NCBI GenBank assembly: GCA_022410635.1
Contig: JAJVDF010000256.1
Location: 1,703,280-1,767,279, forward strand
Length of the DNA: 64,000 nt
Source of the DNA: Tretioscincus oriximinensis
Taxonomy: Eukaryota; Chordata; Lepidosauria; Squamata; Gymnophthalmidae
Direction of reading: 5' to 3'
A model generated the notes under the pieces. The model searched no databases. It was not told the DNA's origin and was given only the letters and a program-made list of their open reading frames with translations. Shown here one piece after another: positions 13,037 through 24,584 of the stretch. The position numbers were made by a program, and so were the translations under genes. Numbering within the stretch: the stretch's first letter is position 1; every line of letters starts with the position of its first letter.

Positions 13037-13253
13037 TGGGCCCTCCTTCCTCCTGGTTTTCTTATGCTATTTCTGATCTCTTCAGCACTGTGCAGCTGGG
13101 TTTCTGATGCACTAATTACTGTGCTTTGTGCCAACAAACAGTGCTAATCGGAATTGCTTGTTGACGCACAGTGCAGTGAATATGTCAGAGACCCAGCCAT
13201 ACAGTGCTGAAGAGCTTTCAACAAGGTAAGAAAACCTGGTGCGAGGCCCCCTT
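13037..13253. repeat. imperfect inverted repeat beside a hAT relic
   Basis: Left arm 13037-13135 and right arm 13155-13253 are reverse complements with several mismatches. CTGGTTTTCTTA in the left arm pairs with TAAGAAAACC in the right, and CTCTTCAGCACTGT pairs with ACAGTGCTGAAGAG. It sits at the 5' side of the hAT transposase relic and may be a subterminal structure of that element or a separate foldback. Confidence 0.7.
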
Positions 13254-13309
13254 CACTGATCTGCCCCAGGGCTCTCAAGAGCCTAGCTCTGTTAGTGGTT
13301 TTGTATTGA

Positions 13310-13800
13310 GTGAACTAGTTATAAAGAAACTGAAGCCTCATTCAAAAGGAAAGTTGTGAAAGCATGCATGGTAGCAGCTGCAGAATTATTAACACCAGAC
13401 AGGTATAAAATGTTTCAGAATATAAGTTTGTTTTAGAGAACCATCTCAGATAGGATTACTTATTTAGCACAAGATGTTGAAAAAATACTAAGGGATTGTG
13501 CAGGAGATTTTCAGTTTTTCTCTCTACCTTGTGACGAGACAACAGACATAACAAATCCTGCCCAATTGGCCATTTTCATTAGTAGGATAACTGGATTGTA
13601 ACACATGAGAGAAACTACTGTACCCAGAAGCTATGCATGGTACTACAAGAGACAATGGCTTGTTTGAGAGGCTTGTTGTTGCAATGAAAAAAAAACTGGA
13701 CTAACATTTCAAAAGCCAAGTAACCTTTTGGGGCTCCTGCAATGATTGGCTTACAAAAAGGCTTGGTTGTGTGTGTCAAAAAAGAACTGAGTTGTCTTGG
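13310..13800 (+). pseudogene. hAT-superfamily transposase relic
   Basis: The translation includes KVVKACMVAAAELLTPDRYK, FQNISL and, after a gap, FFSLPCDETTDITNPAQLA. The last corresponds to the hAT RNase-H-like core (S-x-D-E-S/T-T-D with the first catalytic Asp), as in the Charlie/ZBED-type proteins of vertebrates. Further on come MHGTT-like and QKGL...KKELSCLG segments. In-frame stops and frameshifts make it non-functional. No BED finger or C-terminal dimerisation domain was seen. Confidence 0.75.
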
Positions 13801-14321
13801 TCTTCATGATAGTGATTTGGATTTCCCAGCCTGGCTTCAGGCACTAGAGTCCACCGGTTGTGCCCTTTGCCACCGAAATGGGCAGAGAACAGCAGCCAAT
13901 GAGGTTCTATGACCATGTTTACTTTGTGTTTTGTACAACATGCCTTGTTCTGAACATTCGTTTTTGCAAGTTCAGTGTCAGGATTATCCCAGTATAATAT
14001 TGTTTGCAGCAAAAAGATGATAGTCAAAAGAGAGAGAATGGCATTTTGCATGTAATCCCTGAAAAAAGAAGAAGATGGCCTTAATAATGGATTAAATATA
14101 AAGTGTGACCACAGCCCTAGAGACCCTAAGGACATGTATGATCCCTAATGTTTCTACTTCGATAAGCATATATATTAGGATGTGTCCAAACAGAAATATT
14201 ATCAAACCAAGCATCTATCAGTCCACTTCACAATTCTTTTTTTTTCCTTTAAAAGAAAAAAACTATTTTCAATGGAAAACATAACAATGCAATTAAACAG
14301 ACATATTGAGAACAAATCGAC
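13801..14321. other. unassigned DNA
   Basis: No recognised element. Confidence 0.4.
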
Positions 14322-15365
14322 TTACCGGCCCGGCTGGGACAGTGTCGGAAGTTGCTGCCGGTGGCTGGAGGGAGCCTGTCTAGGACTCGCGCCTCCATCT
14401 CGCTGGCCAGGAAGTGGGCGATGGGATGTGACGTGCCGGCCTGCGATGGGGGAGGGGCGAGTGAGATATAAAGCCCAGCTCGCCTCTTCCATCTCCCTCA
14501 TTTGCCAGCGCAGTGCGAAGGGAGAGGACATGTCCCTTGCATTTGCCTCTGCACCATCGTCACCATGTTATCTGGCCATGTGGCTGCAGTTTTTTGCCCG
14601 GCAATGAGGCCTGACTCCCGGGACCCAATCCAGCTCCACCGGCCAACAATTGGACACCCTAAATTCAGGTGAGCCAGTGGGGATTGGGAACGTGAGCCGC
14701 CCCTGGCAGACCGCATGGAGCCCGGTGAAAAAAGGGGCGGGAGTTTCCCCTTTTGGCCTCCCTGTCTTCCAGGTGAAGACAGCGGGCTGGGTCCGATTTG
14801 CGGGGCTGTTGGTGGCTTGAAGTTTCGCTGCCTCTAGTGTAGGCTGGTGGGTTAGCCCCCTTATTGGTAGCTGTGGGCACACATTCCCCACGACCACCAC
14901 CACCCCTTCCCGCTTGTCGAGCACCGTCCCGGGGTAACGTCCCCCTTACATTGGGCTCTAGCTCGTGGCCTGAGGTGCGTGGACGTGCCCTTCTAAAATG
15001 GGCATTGCCCCCCCTTTTTCTATTTTCAATCCAATTGCTGCCCTTCTTAGGTGGTGGGAGCCGGGTACTCTAAAGGTGGACACGTCACAGGGTGTGGCCT
15101 CCCTGGTGTAGGTCAGGCCGGGTGGCTGACCTGTGCCCTTAACCAAGGTGCTGCACCTGCCACATTCCTACTCAAGCCGTGGCCTATTCCTCTCCAATCT
15201 TGGTTAATTTATTCTGGGTTATGTATTATTATTTAAGAAGTTGTTTAGCTTTTGGGTTGCGAGTTTGTAATGCGTTGTGCGTTAGGGTTATGCATCATTG
15301 TTAATAAGTTAATAAATAATTATGTTCATTTTAACTCATGTGGCCTACCTTTGTAGCCATCTGTA
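14322..15365 (+). mobile_element. Ngaro-like internally deleted derivative
   Basis: A GC- and CpG-rich island of about 1 kb in AT-rich DNA. Its right third matches the tail of the Ngaro element at the window start: ACCAAGGTGCTGCACCTGCC, GCCGTGGCCT, TTAATAAGTTAATAAATA and GTGGCCTACCTTTGTAGCC in the same order. The left part has a TATA-box promoter-like region (14467) and no RT, recombinase or hydrolase coding. I infer a 5' end joined to a 3' end by internal deletion. Confidence 0.6.
14463..14473 (+). promoter_or_regulatory. TATA box-like promoter in Ngaro derivative
   Basis: GAGATATAAAG within a CpG-rich block, followed 25-30 bp downstream by the pyrimidine-rich CTCTTCCATCTCC. This resembles a core promoter and start region of the retroelement. 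Activity is inferred only. Confidence 0.4.
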
Positions 15366-15993
15366 GCAACTGTGGCTAGTTCAGTTCATTCAAACAGAGT
15401 GCATAAGCATACTGTTTAGTTCAATGCAAACTTGCTCAAACACAAATTACTTGAGCAAATATACAACATAAACTTTAATTGCACATCTCTAACATCCTTG
15501 CACTATTTATCAGCATGTAAAATCAAGCTTAAAATAAATAAATAAATAAAATATGTGGATAATTAATCATGTATGCATGTACTATCTTCCAGAGCTGATC
15601 GAGTTTTAGATGACAGCCAGAAGCTTGTTTAGGATTGAAGCTCACTAGCAGATAATTACACACATTTTGCACAGTATGCGATCAGTACATTCCCATTACA
15701 TTTTGTTTATATAAGCTAACAAGCAGCAGGAATTTCTACCAATCAGCCACATGATAAACAGGTAGATTAAAAGCTTGTACTTCATTTGTCAAAACTTCAT
15801 TTGATAACTTCACAAAGTTCTGAAAGATAATTTTAAAATACTAGAAGCATTAAGTTAAACATTTAGTTGGATCTGAGTGAGCCCTTTAAAAATTTCAGAA
15901 TGTGCATTGGCTTGTTGGGAAACTAACAAAAATAAAAAGAGAAGGAGAAAAAACACTTTGGGACTTACTGCTGTCTAATATACACAAGGAATA
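15366..15993. other. unassigned AT-rich DNA with (AATA)n
   Basis: Contains a short (AAAT)n run at about 15529-15552. Nothing else recognised. Confidence 0.5.
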
Positions 15994-16040
15994 TATACTG
16001 CTCAAAACAATTAAGGGATCACTTTAACATAACAGGTATA
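15994..16040. mobile_element. half copy of 82-bp palindromic MITE
   Basis: TATACTGCTCAAAACAATTA matches the terminal repeat of the complete copies at 35511 and 59772. Only one end and part of the centre remain. Confidence 0.75.
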
Positions 16041-16634
16041 CTAATCATTCATTCATTGTTCTAAATGTGTTAACTTAAGGTTACAGCTTTGTTACAGCCC
16101 CTAATTTCTGATTGTTCAGTTTGTATTTGTAGGAACATATCTAATAATCCAGTGTAAGGAGTTCAATAAACCACATTCTCTAAAACAGAACCAATTATAA
16201 TCTGGATTGACCTATAGAAAGAATCCTATAATCTGGGAAAAATTGTAGGCCACATTAATCAATACTACATCTGTATCAGTGTTGTCCGCTCTGTTTTAAA
16301 CATTGTTGTATGTGGTTACTACAGGCATGCATTAAGTCTGTATTATTGCATGCATTGTCTTAGTTCAAATGCCGTCCAATGCACTTAATATAATGTAGAT
16401 ATGCACTACTACAGCTAATCTGGGTGAAGTGAATAAAGGACCAGCACTAAATTACTGCTTGATTTTATGGTTAGATTGTATGTGAACAGCTTTCTATTGT
16501 TAAAGACAATGTGAGAAGTAGTTCATAATTATTTTCATGGTTTGCTTCATTATGGCAGAACCAATTGTCCTGTAAAGGTGAGAATTAGGCTGAATGCCAT
16601 TAAAAATGTCATAAATACATTACCTCATCCTGCC
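16041..16634. other. unassigned DNA
   Basis: No element recognised. Confidence 0.4.
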
Positions 16635-16935
16635 TGTTGGTCCATCCCATACGCAGGATTAAGAGATCCATCCAGGTAGTTATTTGTCATGTCTTAAAGC
16701 TATTCATACTGCCAACTGCCACCACCCCTTCTGGAAGTAAATTCCACAGGCCGATGACCCTTGTCTGTCCTCACTCTTCTGCCCATCAGTTTCAAGGAAT
16801 GGCCCATGGTCCCAGTGTTGGGTGAGAAATACATATTTTTTTCCTCTATTCATCTTATCCATCCTGTGCTTGGTTTTACAAATTTCGATCAGATCTCCTC
16901 TTTAACACCGCCTTCCAAGCCTGAAGAGGCCCGGA
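16635..16935 (-). mobile_element. CR1-clade LINE 3' region fragment
   Basis: Contains CCACCACCCCTTCTGGAAGT, AAATTCCACAGGCCGATGAC and ATCTTATCCATCCTGTGC. The same order is seen at 47670-47880 and, reversed, at 32140-32340. Minus orientation, non-coding, lacking its extreme 3' tail. Confidence 0.75.
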
Positions 16936-17507
16936 GGATCCAGTATTAGAAGAGTAAGTAGGAAGCATTCAAGCCCCGTAGTGAGAAGATCTGAGGAGCA
17001 AGCAACTTTTCAGTAAAAAATGTCAATCCACACATAAAACTGTCATCCCAGGGAGATGTTAAGGATGAAGAAAGCTGATAGGACCCCTTTGATGAAGGAT
17101 AGTGTGTGCGTGGTATATAGCATCTATAGAAAAAAATACACCTTCCAATAGAATGATGTGTAGGAATTAAAATCCAGTGTTCAGTTGAGGAGGGTGAGGG
17201 GGTGGGGATTGAACAAATATATGTATATGAGAACATAACTCACAGCAGAATTATAGAGATAAAACATCTTTGATAACTAACAATGTAAATAATGTAACTG
17301 CTGTACTCAAAAACGTTACTACCTTGTATATGTTGAGTTTTGCTTTCTGTGATAAAATATAAAAAACCAATAAAAAAAAAAAGAATAATAAAAAAAAGAA
17401 TTCCATTATTTTCAGTTCAATAGATGATAGTCAACTGAAGAAAAAGTTGTAATAATAAAATTTATTCATTAGTCATTTAACCACATCAAAATACAAAAGA
17501 AAATTGG
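16936..17507. other. unassigned DNA
   Basis: Ends in A-rich simple sequence (17360-17400). No element recognised. Confidence 0.4.
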
Positions 17508-17542
17508 ATGATTAAGAAGTCAGCATCCTCCATCTTCTGCTG

Positions 17543-17959
17543 TCAGGTCCCGTGGTTCGCCCTGCAATCTCGATGTTTCCATGTAACAAAGCTCATCCTA
17601 AGGGTTGTAGTCCTATCAGTCCCTTGCAGCAGTGACTGCAGTTGTGTCATTCCATTCACACTCCAGTTAGTGGTCAAGAGAGGTGTGATGATGAAGAAAT
17701 AGTCGCTTGTGCTTAATTTGTAATTGGTTTGAGGGAGGCAGTGAACTGTTTGATTGAATAGGTTTGCATTTGCAAATGGGAGCTCATTTGATTTGTTAGT
17801 ATTTGGATATTTATAGAACTGAAACTTAATTTTGATGCAATCAAGAACTAGCTGGTTTACATTAGAAGCTGTCAGGCCCCAAGAGGGAAGTTTATTCCAG
17901 AAATCTAAATATAGTGGAATAAGTGACATGTGGATGCCACAGCAAGATAAAACAAACAA
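17543..17959 (-). other. 138-codon ORF of unknown nature
   Basis: The frame opens MFVLSCCGIHMSLIPLYL and has no motif, signal peptide or repeat that I recognise. No flanking splice-site or polyadenylation logic is apparent, and neighbouring DNA is repeat debris. Probably a chance or decayed-transposon ORF. I assign no function. Confidence 0.2.
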
Positions 17960-18959
17960 ACAAAAGACAACAACAGTAATTTCATTCTTGTCTCTTAGGA
18001 AATCTGTTTAAGCAACAATGACGATGACAATGATGATGATGATGTTTGTGATAACGTTTGAATTCATTTTTCTTTTTAAAGCTGCCTGTGACTTTACCCC
18101 CTCCCTTAAATTACTATAGATGTTTTGTGAAGAAACCATTCTATCAATTGCCTGAAACTTCCAACTGCTATTTAGGTCACAGTCTAGTCAGATATAAGCA
18201 ACAGAATTAATGAGCTCCAGCCATTACATAAGGGAAAGTGGTGTGGGCTGTGTCGTAAGAATGCTGTCATTTTTCTGAGGAAGTGTCAAGAAAAACAACT
18301 GCTGTTCCATATTGATTTCCAAAACAGTGGGCAGATTGCAGGCATTGTTAGAGAGAATATGGACATAACAGTGTTTGGAATAAGATGACCAAATGGCTCT
18401 TACTCTTATATTTATTCTTCTTTTTCAACAGACTTAAATTTTTCAAGCCATAAGAAACTGGATCTACTCACTTGACTCCAATGGTTTTCTGTCGGAGAGT
18501 GGGGGAATTGGTGTTCTTGTGAATCTATTAAATTAAGTCTCTCACACATTTTTTAAAGAATATATGAGAAAAAAATTATTATCATATTGAAAAACTGAGC
18601 ACATTTATGAGACTAATTAATGTATTATTTATATTCAACACGTAATTGAAATGGACTGCTCCATAACATAGTTGATCAAATAATTAAAAACCAAAGAAAG
18701 AAAATATTATAATTAGTAAAACCTAGAAGCTCATCTCTGCAGCACCTGGTAAAAGAACTCTAATTTAAGGGCCTCTGGAAGAATATGTCCAAAGTGACAC
18801 ATAATTCTAGGGGGAATTAAATTTTTAACTTTCAGTGAAATAAGAGTCTTTTAAAGAAATAAAGTCTACTAACTTTGAAAATATAAATGTGAACCATGAA
18901 ATCATAACTGGTTGTATCTCAAGAATGACTTCATCTTCCAAGAATTATCAACTCTTAAC
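17960..18959. other. unassigned AT-rich DNA
   Basis: A short GATGAT simple repeat lies near 18018-18046. Otherwise nothing recognised. Confidence 0.5.
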
Positions 18960-20900
18960 TAACCATGGCTGATGCTCACTTACTTTTCCTCAGAGAATCC
19001 TGTTACCATAATATATGTCAACACAAAGTTGCATTTTTATACATTTTTATACAATTTATACACATGGATCTTTTATTATTGACCAATGACCCTGAAGCAA
19101 CATTAAAAGCTCTCACGATTGAGTTTGATGATTTTTCCTCTCACTCAGGTCTCAAAGTCGGTTTTGATAAATACGAGATACTCCCATTGAATGTACCTCC
19201 TCATGTCCGAGATACCCTCAGATATTCTGATGATTTGGCCCTAGCCCACACAAAAAATATATATTTGGGCATGTGGATCGCTAAGAATTTGAATAAGATA
19301 ATACAATTTAATTTCAGACCACTATGGCGAAACACCTCTAAACAAATTGCCAAGTAGAAGAACAAACAATTTCTCTCCCTTATATTGCAGCCATAAAAAA
19401 GAAAACACTCCTTCAGCTTCATTACCTCTTCAGGACCATTCCTATTCTCATACTCTAAAAACAATTCAAACTTTGGGAGCCTAGCCTTGAATATTTTATC
19501 TTTCAAAATAAGTGTCCTAGACTTTCTAGAAAGGTTTATTGCAAACCATTATGTTGTGGAGGCTAGGGCTACCCGGTTTTATCCCTTTACTATACCTGTT
19601 AGCTCCACAATTTTCTTTGTAATTTCTCTCTCCCTCTCCTAACCTGGTTGGATATAGAGGTAGACTCCCTTCCTCAGAATCCAACTATGGTTAACCTTTT
19701 CCACTCCAAGGGTCTCCCCAAGATTTCTGACCTTCAGAATCTCATGCTAAAGTGTACATTACATGTTTAGGCCAAATGGCAATGTAAACCTACTTCCTCA
19801 CCCTCCCATTTAACCTTTCATAAACATATGCCTAATGCCCCCCGTTGGATCTCTGGTAAAATGTGGGAATCATTAGAGAGGGATGGTTCCATCACAGTTC
19901 AGGACGTTTAATCTAGACTTGAAATCAATATTTCATGAAGAATTACTCTCTTTTGTGGGGGACCCTTTAATCACTGGTTTGAATTTCATGCAACTGAAAA
20001 TATTTTGACAGCTCGTGACACAGGGGCAGATGGTGATAGGGAACGTACACCATTTGAACACCTTTTGCAGTCTGATCTGGATATAGAGAAAGGCGTTTCC
20101 TCTAGAAGTCAGATTTTATTGGATTTGGAAGATCCCAAACAATTGGCCTTGAAACAATTCTGGGAATCAGAAGGTAATATTACTATTGATGACACAGAAT
20201 GGTCCCATTTGCCTACTAAACTTTATGGAGCTCACAAGTCACAAATAGACAGAGAACTCACTTTAAATTTTTTTTATAAGTGGTCTCTGCACCACATTAA
20301 TAACAAGCTCGGTCCATTTTGTTGGCATGGTTGAAAACAAATAGATACCTGTATCCATATGTGGGGGGAATGTCCTAAAATTAGTTGTTTTGGGGAGATA
20401 GTTCAAACCACACTGAAAGACATCTTGAAGATTTCAGAGAAATAGCTGTGTTAGTCTAGTAGAAAGTCTAGCAAGGGACAAGTAGCACTTTCTTTGAAGA
20501 AGGATCTTCATCTCTTCCCAGNGTTGGTATTTCTATTTCTATTTAAGTTTGAACATTCCTCACTTCCCCATTATGCTCTCATTAAAACATTGTTAACAAT
20601 AGTTAAGGTTCTCATAGCACAACTTTGGAAAAATGCGGGGTCCATTAGTAAGAGAAATTGGACTGACAGAACATGGTCACTAATCCTTAATCAGTTTTTG
20701 TGCACACTAATAGAATACTTGGCTCTAAAGAAAAGTATTTCTCAGAATTCCTCATTAAATGGGTTCCTTCTACCAGACCACCAGACTCGATAAGCCTCTT
20801 CAACCTAATGTTCTACATAGTGCCCCCTTTTGTAATAAAAAACTCACCATTTGGCTTACTTACCATTTTTTTCGGAATAAAGATTTATGGTTGTAGAAGT
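18960..20900 (+). pseudogene. L1-type LINE ORF2 relic (post-motif C to C-terminus)
   Basis: Translation in shifting frames gives a palm/thumb segment FSSHSGLKVGFDKYEILPLN (about 19130-19195), a W...PLWRNTSKQIAKWKN segment, then the C-terminal region with HMWGECPKI (about 20355). A final LIAQLWKN segment (about 20610) marks the ORF2 end. Many stops. A short Penelope-like end sequence at 20431-20510 interrupts it. The family is recognised by the SGLKV-x-KYEI-type thumb motif and the cysteine region CWHG...HMWGEC. Confidence 0.75.
20431..20510 (+). mobile_element. Penelope-like end stub inside L1
   Basis: ATTTCAGAGAAATAGCTGTG followed by TTAGTCTAGTAGAAAGTC is the same end sequence found at 31593 and 49149. 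It lies between two parts of the L1 ORF2 relic, so it inserted there after the L1. Confidence 0.8.
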
Positions 20901-21829
20901 TGTTCTTTCTGATTTTATCTAGTGGTTCATGTTGATAGGTATAACCAAATACTTCTGTTTATTCATATATATATTTTGAAGTTGTAAATGTAGCATTACA
21001 GTTTAATAAAAATAAAAGCATAAAAACGCTTATAAATCCATTTGCAGTTATAAATATAGTCAGAAAGAATGCACTAGCTGTTTTAATTATTAAATATTGG
21101 AACAATTTCCAAGTTGCGTTGATTCTCTTGCTGCACAAAGTGCTTTTGATTTACCGTATAAAGCTTTGCACTGAATCATTAACATATTGAAGAATGCAAT
21201 GTATTCCATTTACCTTTAGTCTTTACAATAAAGTTAAAATGTGAGGGAAAAACTACCAAAATTGAATAAGGATTTAAATGCAATAGGGATGTGTACAAAC
21301 AGACCTTCCTGTGTATTGTTTTGAGGTCAGAATGAAATACAAATGACTCAACATTTCGGGTTATTTTTGCATAGTGTTAGTTTTGCTATGCCATGGACCA
21401 GAAAGAATCCATCTTGTTGCCATTCTAGTTACTAAATGTCATTTCTTGCTACTATGAGAATACTGCTATCTAACTGAAATCAAGGTCAAAAACTCAGTGA
21501 GAAGAACTATACTCAGTGATAAAAAATAAATTGACTTTATAAAAATATATATAATTGATTTTCCTTTAGTAAAGCAAAAATTAATTCAAAAAGGCCACCA
21601 ATAAATTGCAAAGACAATACCAATAAAAATAAAAATAATTGACTATCTTGGTTGAAAGGGGGAGTTTGCTCTCCATCTTGAAAGTTTCATTAAACGTTTT
21701 ATCCAATTAGATAATTGGAACCACCTGATTATTAGCCTACAGCAGTTAAGGTTAGCCTGTAATTTCAATATGGTATTCTTCACTATTCTCTTTATTGATT
21801 GCTACTTTGTTATTCAAGATGTAGCTTTA
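20901..21829. other. unassigned AT-rich DNA
   Basis: No element recognised. Confidence 0.4.
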
Positions 21830-22545
21830 TACAGACCTATTACTCTCTTTAAACAAGATTATAAGATCTTTGTAAAATTTTTAGCTAATAGAATGGAGGT
21901 AATCTTTGTACAGAGAAGAAAATAGGTGATACCCCCCAAAATGAAATATCTATCCTTCAACATGCCAGGAAAAATAAAACTAAGGTAGCCATATTAAAGC
22001 TGGATGTGTTACAAGCATTTGATAAGGTTAATCACAAATACTTGTTAAGATTGTGCAAAGAAGTCAAACTTAGGGGAAATTTTCTGCAGTTCTTTAGAGT
22101 AATTGTTTGACAACACAAGGGCTACTCTAAGGGTTAATGAGATAAGAAGAAGCTTGATAAAAAATGGTACCGAGCCAGGCTGCCCATTATCCTCAACGCT
22201 TTTTACAATGACAATAAAATACTGGCAAATATGATTAGAGATTCTAACACCTGGTCATAATTGTTTCATATTACATATTATATCATAGAAAAAAAAGTAA
22301 ATCTGTTCGCCAATGTCGCAGTGATAATTACCACACAACCCCTGACAATTGTAAGAGATATTATAGAAATATTACACAAATTTAGGAAAATATCAGGATT
22401 ATCGGTCAATATTGAAAAGTTCAAAATTATGTGCTTAGGCATTAACCCAGGAGAACAACTGGAAATAATAAGAGGAGCAGGTCCAAAATTAGGTATTAAA
22501 AATGAAATATTCGAGAACTTGGATTTGGAGAAATCATGAAAGAAT
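21830..22545 (+). pseudogene. L1-type LINE RT-domain relic
   Basis: Frames broken by stops encode KFLANRMEVIF, an ITNT...-type motif A surround, a GCPLSSTLFTM segment (motif B; GTEPGCPLSS at about 22170-22200), and the thumb segment KISGLSVNIEKFKIM at about 22390-22430. The order matches L1 ORF2. The catalytic YADD region is not readable. Plus orientation. Confidence 0.75.
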
Positions 22546-22547
22546 AG

Positions 22548-22988
22548 TTGAAGCAAACTTTAAGAGAACTGTCTGGTCCTGTTATCTTGGATCAGTTTAA
22601 ATTGTTTTGCCCTGATGATGTGGAGAAGCTGCTTGTTGAGGTTCGGCCAACATCATGCCCTCAGGATCCTTGCCCTTCCTGGCTGATAAAAGCCAGTCGG
22701 CAGGGTATGACCGGGTGGATCCAGGGATGTGGTGTTCCCACTGGCTCTTAAAGAGGTGGTGGTGCGCCCTCTTCTCAAGAAGCCTTCCCTGGATCCAGAA
22801 GAGTTAAACAGCTATGTCCCGGTGGCTAACATACCCTTCCTGGGCAAGGTTCTGGAGAGGGCGATGGCTATTCAACAGTCCTACTGGGGATGAAGGGAGG
22901 AAGGAGAGAGGAAGAGGAGAAATTTGTTTGTTTTTCTTTTTAGTTTGTAATATAGGTAGTTTGTATTTATGTTTCGGTACGTTATGTT
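22548..22988 (+). mobile_element. L2-like LINE derivative, left part
   Basis: Encodes a degenerate RT segment, with DPCPSWLIKA and then KEVVVRPLLKKPSLDPEELN and NIPFLGKVLERAMA. This is the N-terminal RT region of L2-type LINEs (RPLLKKP...SYRPVSNLPFLGKVLE). It is joined directly to a non-coding 3' tail, implying an internally deleted derivative. The L1 at 22989 splits it, and the sequence from 22708 on is repeated at 24585-24865. Confidence 0.75.
22708..22988. repeat. 281-bp direct repeat flanking L1, left copy
   Basis: Matches 24585-24865 at a constant offset of 1877 bp. I count three mismatches (for example 22715 G versus C) and no indel. It has the position of a target-site duplication of the L1 at 22989-24584. 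Confidence 0.9.
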
Positions 22989-23161
22989 TTTTGTTTTTGG
23001 TTTTTTTTTCAAAAAAAAAAGTATACTCTTTTTATTAAGTTTCAAACAAGAAATAAAGACAGACAAAATTCACAGTTGGTAAAAAAAAAAAAAAAAAAAA
23101 CACCCTTCCCCCCTCCCCGGTCTAGAGAGATGTCATAAGAATCCATCTTAGAAAAAATTAT

Positions 23162-24118
23162 TTATACAAACAGCCTTTGGTCCAAGAGCATTACAATTGT
23201 ATGGTGAAGTACTCCAGTATTATTGTTCTCAACACCAAATGAGATCAGTTTTTCCCACTTTGTTTCCCAACCGACCTTTGGGATTTGTCCAATCAATCTC
23301 ATTCTTTTCTCCCTCAGTGCATCAAATAAAATAAACTCTGCTAAATATTCGTACCACAAAAGTGTTGTCCATTTCTCCTTGTATTTCCATCCTCTTGCAA
23401 CCACCATTTGGGCTGCCCATATCGCCCGTTCTAGAATAAAGCAGTCTTGTTTTGATAGAAGGCAATGGGTCGTGTTGCACATTATATTCAATTTGGGCGA
23501 TCTAAAAATTGAGACTCCTAAGATCTTTCTAAGTTCTGCCCTTATATTGTTCCAATAGTTATCGAGCTCTTTACAGTTATAAATCATGTGGAAAAAGTTC
23601 CCATTAGAGCGACACCCATGCCAACAGTTGGGTGACACACACCCCCCCATGTGCGATAACTGGGCAGGTGTGCGATACCACCTTGTTAAAACTTTTAACT
23701 GTAGTTCTCTGATTTTGTTGTTTTTCGTACTGTTTATTTTCCTAATCCATTGTTCCCATTCCAAATCNGAAATCAGCATATCAGGAGCCCATTTCTGTTT
23801 GATGTAGTATTCGTTTTGATGATATTTTAAAATGAGTAAATCGTACAACAATCCAATTACCCTTTTNTTTCCCTTGATTTTGAATTCTATTATAGCCTCA
23901 AAAGATGACTTCTGACTTATCATTGCCTCCTTCATTGAGGCTGAATTGATAAAATTATATATTGACATTTCAGCCAGCCAGCAATGGGGGTTTGGATTTA
24001 AATTTCTAATCTGTGTAATTGTCAGAGGGTTTCCATTGGTATCATACCAATCCCGTAGTCTCCTAAGATCAAATTGGGTAATGTATTGTGCCAACCGTGG
24101 GTCCCCTAATCTATTCAT
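23162..24118 (-). pseudogene. L1 ORF2 C-terminal region
   Basis: A 318-codon open segment. It contains RELQLKVLTRWYRTPAQLSH and the L1 C-terminal cysteine motif CWHGCRSNGNFFHMIYNC, which fits C-x3-C-x7-H-x4-C. AAQMVVARGWKYKEKWTTL follows. It ends at the expected ORF2 stop near the 3' UTR. Endonuclease and reverse-transcriptase domains are absent because of 5' truncation. The long open frame (two ambiguous codons) suggests a relatively recent insertion. Confidence 0.9.
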
Positions 24119-24158
24119 TATCTTTGATGAAATGACCGTATAGATTGAGTTAACTAAC

Positions 24159-24545
24159 TTATTGGCATTTTTTTTTCCAAAGAGACCAAATTGTACTTAA
24201 AGGGGGTAGCCACTCTCTTTGCATTCGGGGCTCCATGTTGGTCTGGAGTAGTGAGAGGTGTTCCATGTTATTGAGGATCCTTTCATTACTTACCCATTTT
24301 GCCTGATCGTTNTATTCCAAATCTATTAGACGTAAAATCTGTGCAGCCTCATAATATGCTTTTAGAGAAGGGAAAGCCCAGCCTCCTTGCTGGCTTGTAG
24401 CATAGAGGGACTTATTTGATATTCTTTTTTTATTGTTGTTTAGAGCCCATTTTTTTATATAGTCTTCCCAACCTGCTAAGAGTCGTGGCGATATACCTGC
24501 TGGGACATTTTGGAATAGGAATAAGAACCTTGGTAGAATCATCAT
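24159..24545 (-). pseudogene. L1 ORF2, segment downstream of RT
   Basis: The upstream continuation of the same ORF2 in another frame, with ISPRLLAGWEDYIKKWALN and GGWAFPSLKAYYEAAQILRL, typical of the L1 region between RT and the cysteine motif. A frameshift in the A/T-rich stretch near 24160-24180 separates it from the next segment. Confidence 0.85.
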
Positions 24546-24584
24546 TTTGATTGCCCTTTGTTTCGTTAGAATTGGCCATAGAAT

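Larger units (their letters stand above)
22989..24584 (-). mobile_element. 5'-truncated L1 with 281-bp flanking repeats
   Basis: The minus-strand poly(A) appears as T-rich sequence at 22989-23011. The body carries the C-terminal third of L1 ORF2 and ends abruptly at 24584, typical of 5' truncation during target-primed reverse transcription. A homopolymer A20-21 at 23081-23100 and a G-rich stretch (minus strand) lie in its 3' UTR. Its flanks are near-identical 281-bp segments of an L2-like element. Confidence 0.85.

Noticed and set aside
17543..17959. 138-codon ORF as a host gene
   Set aside because: No motif, splice or promoter context. Length is compatible with chance in a 64-kb window.
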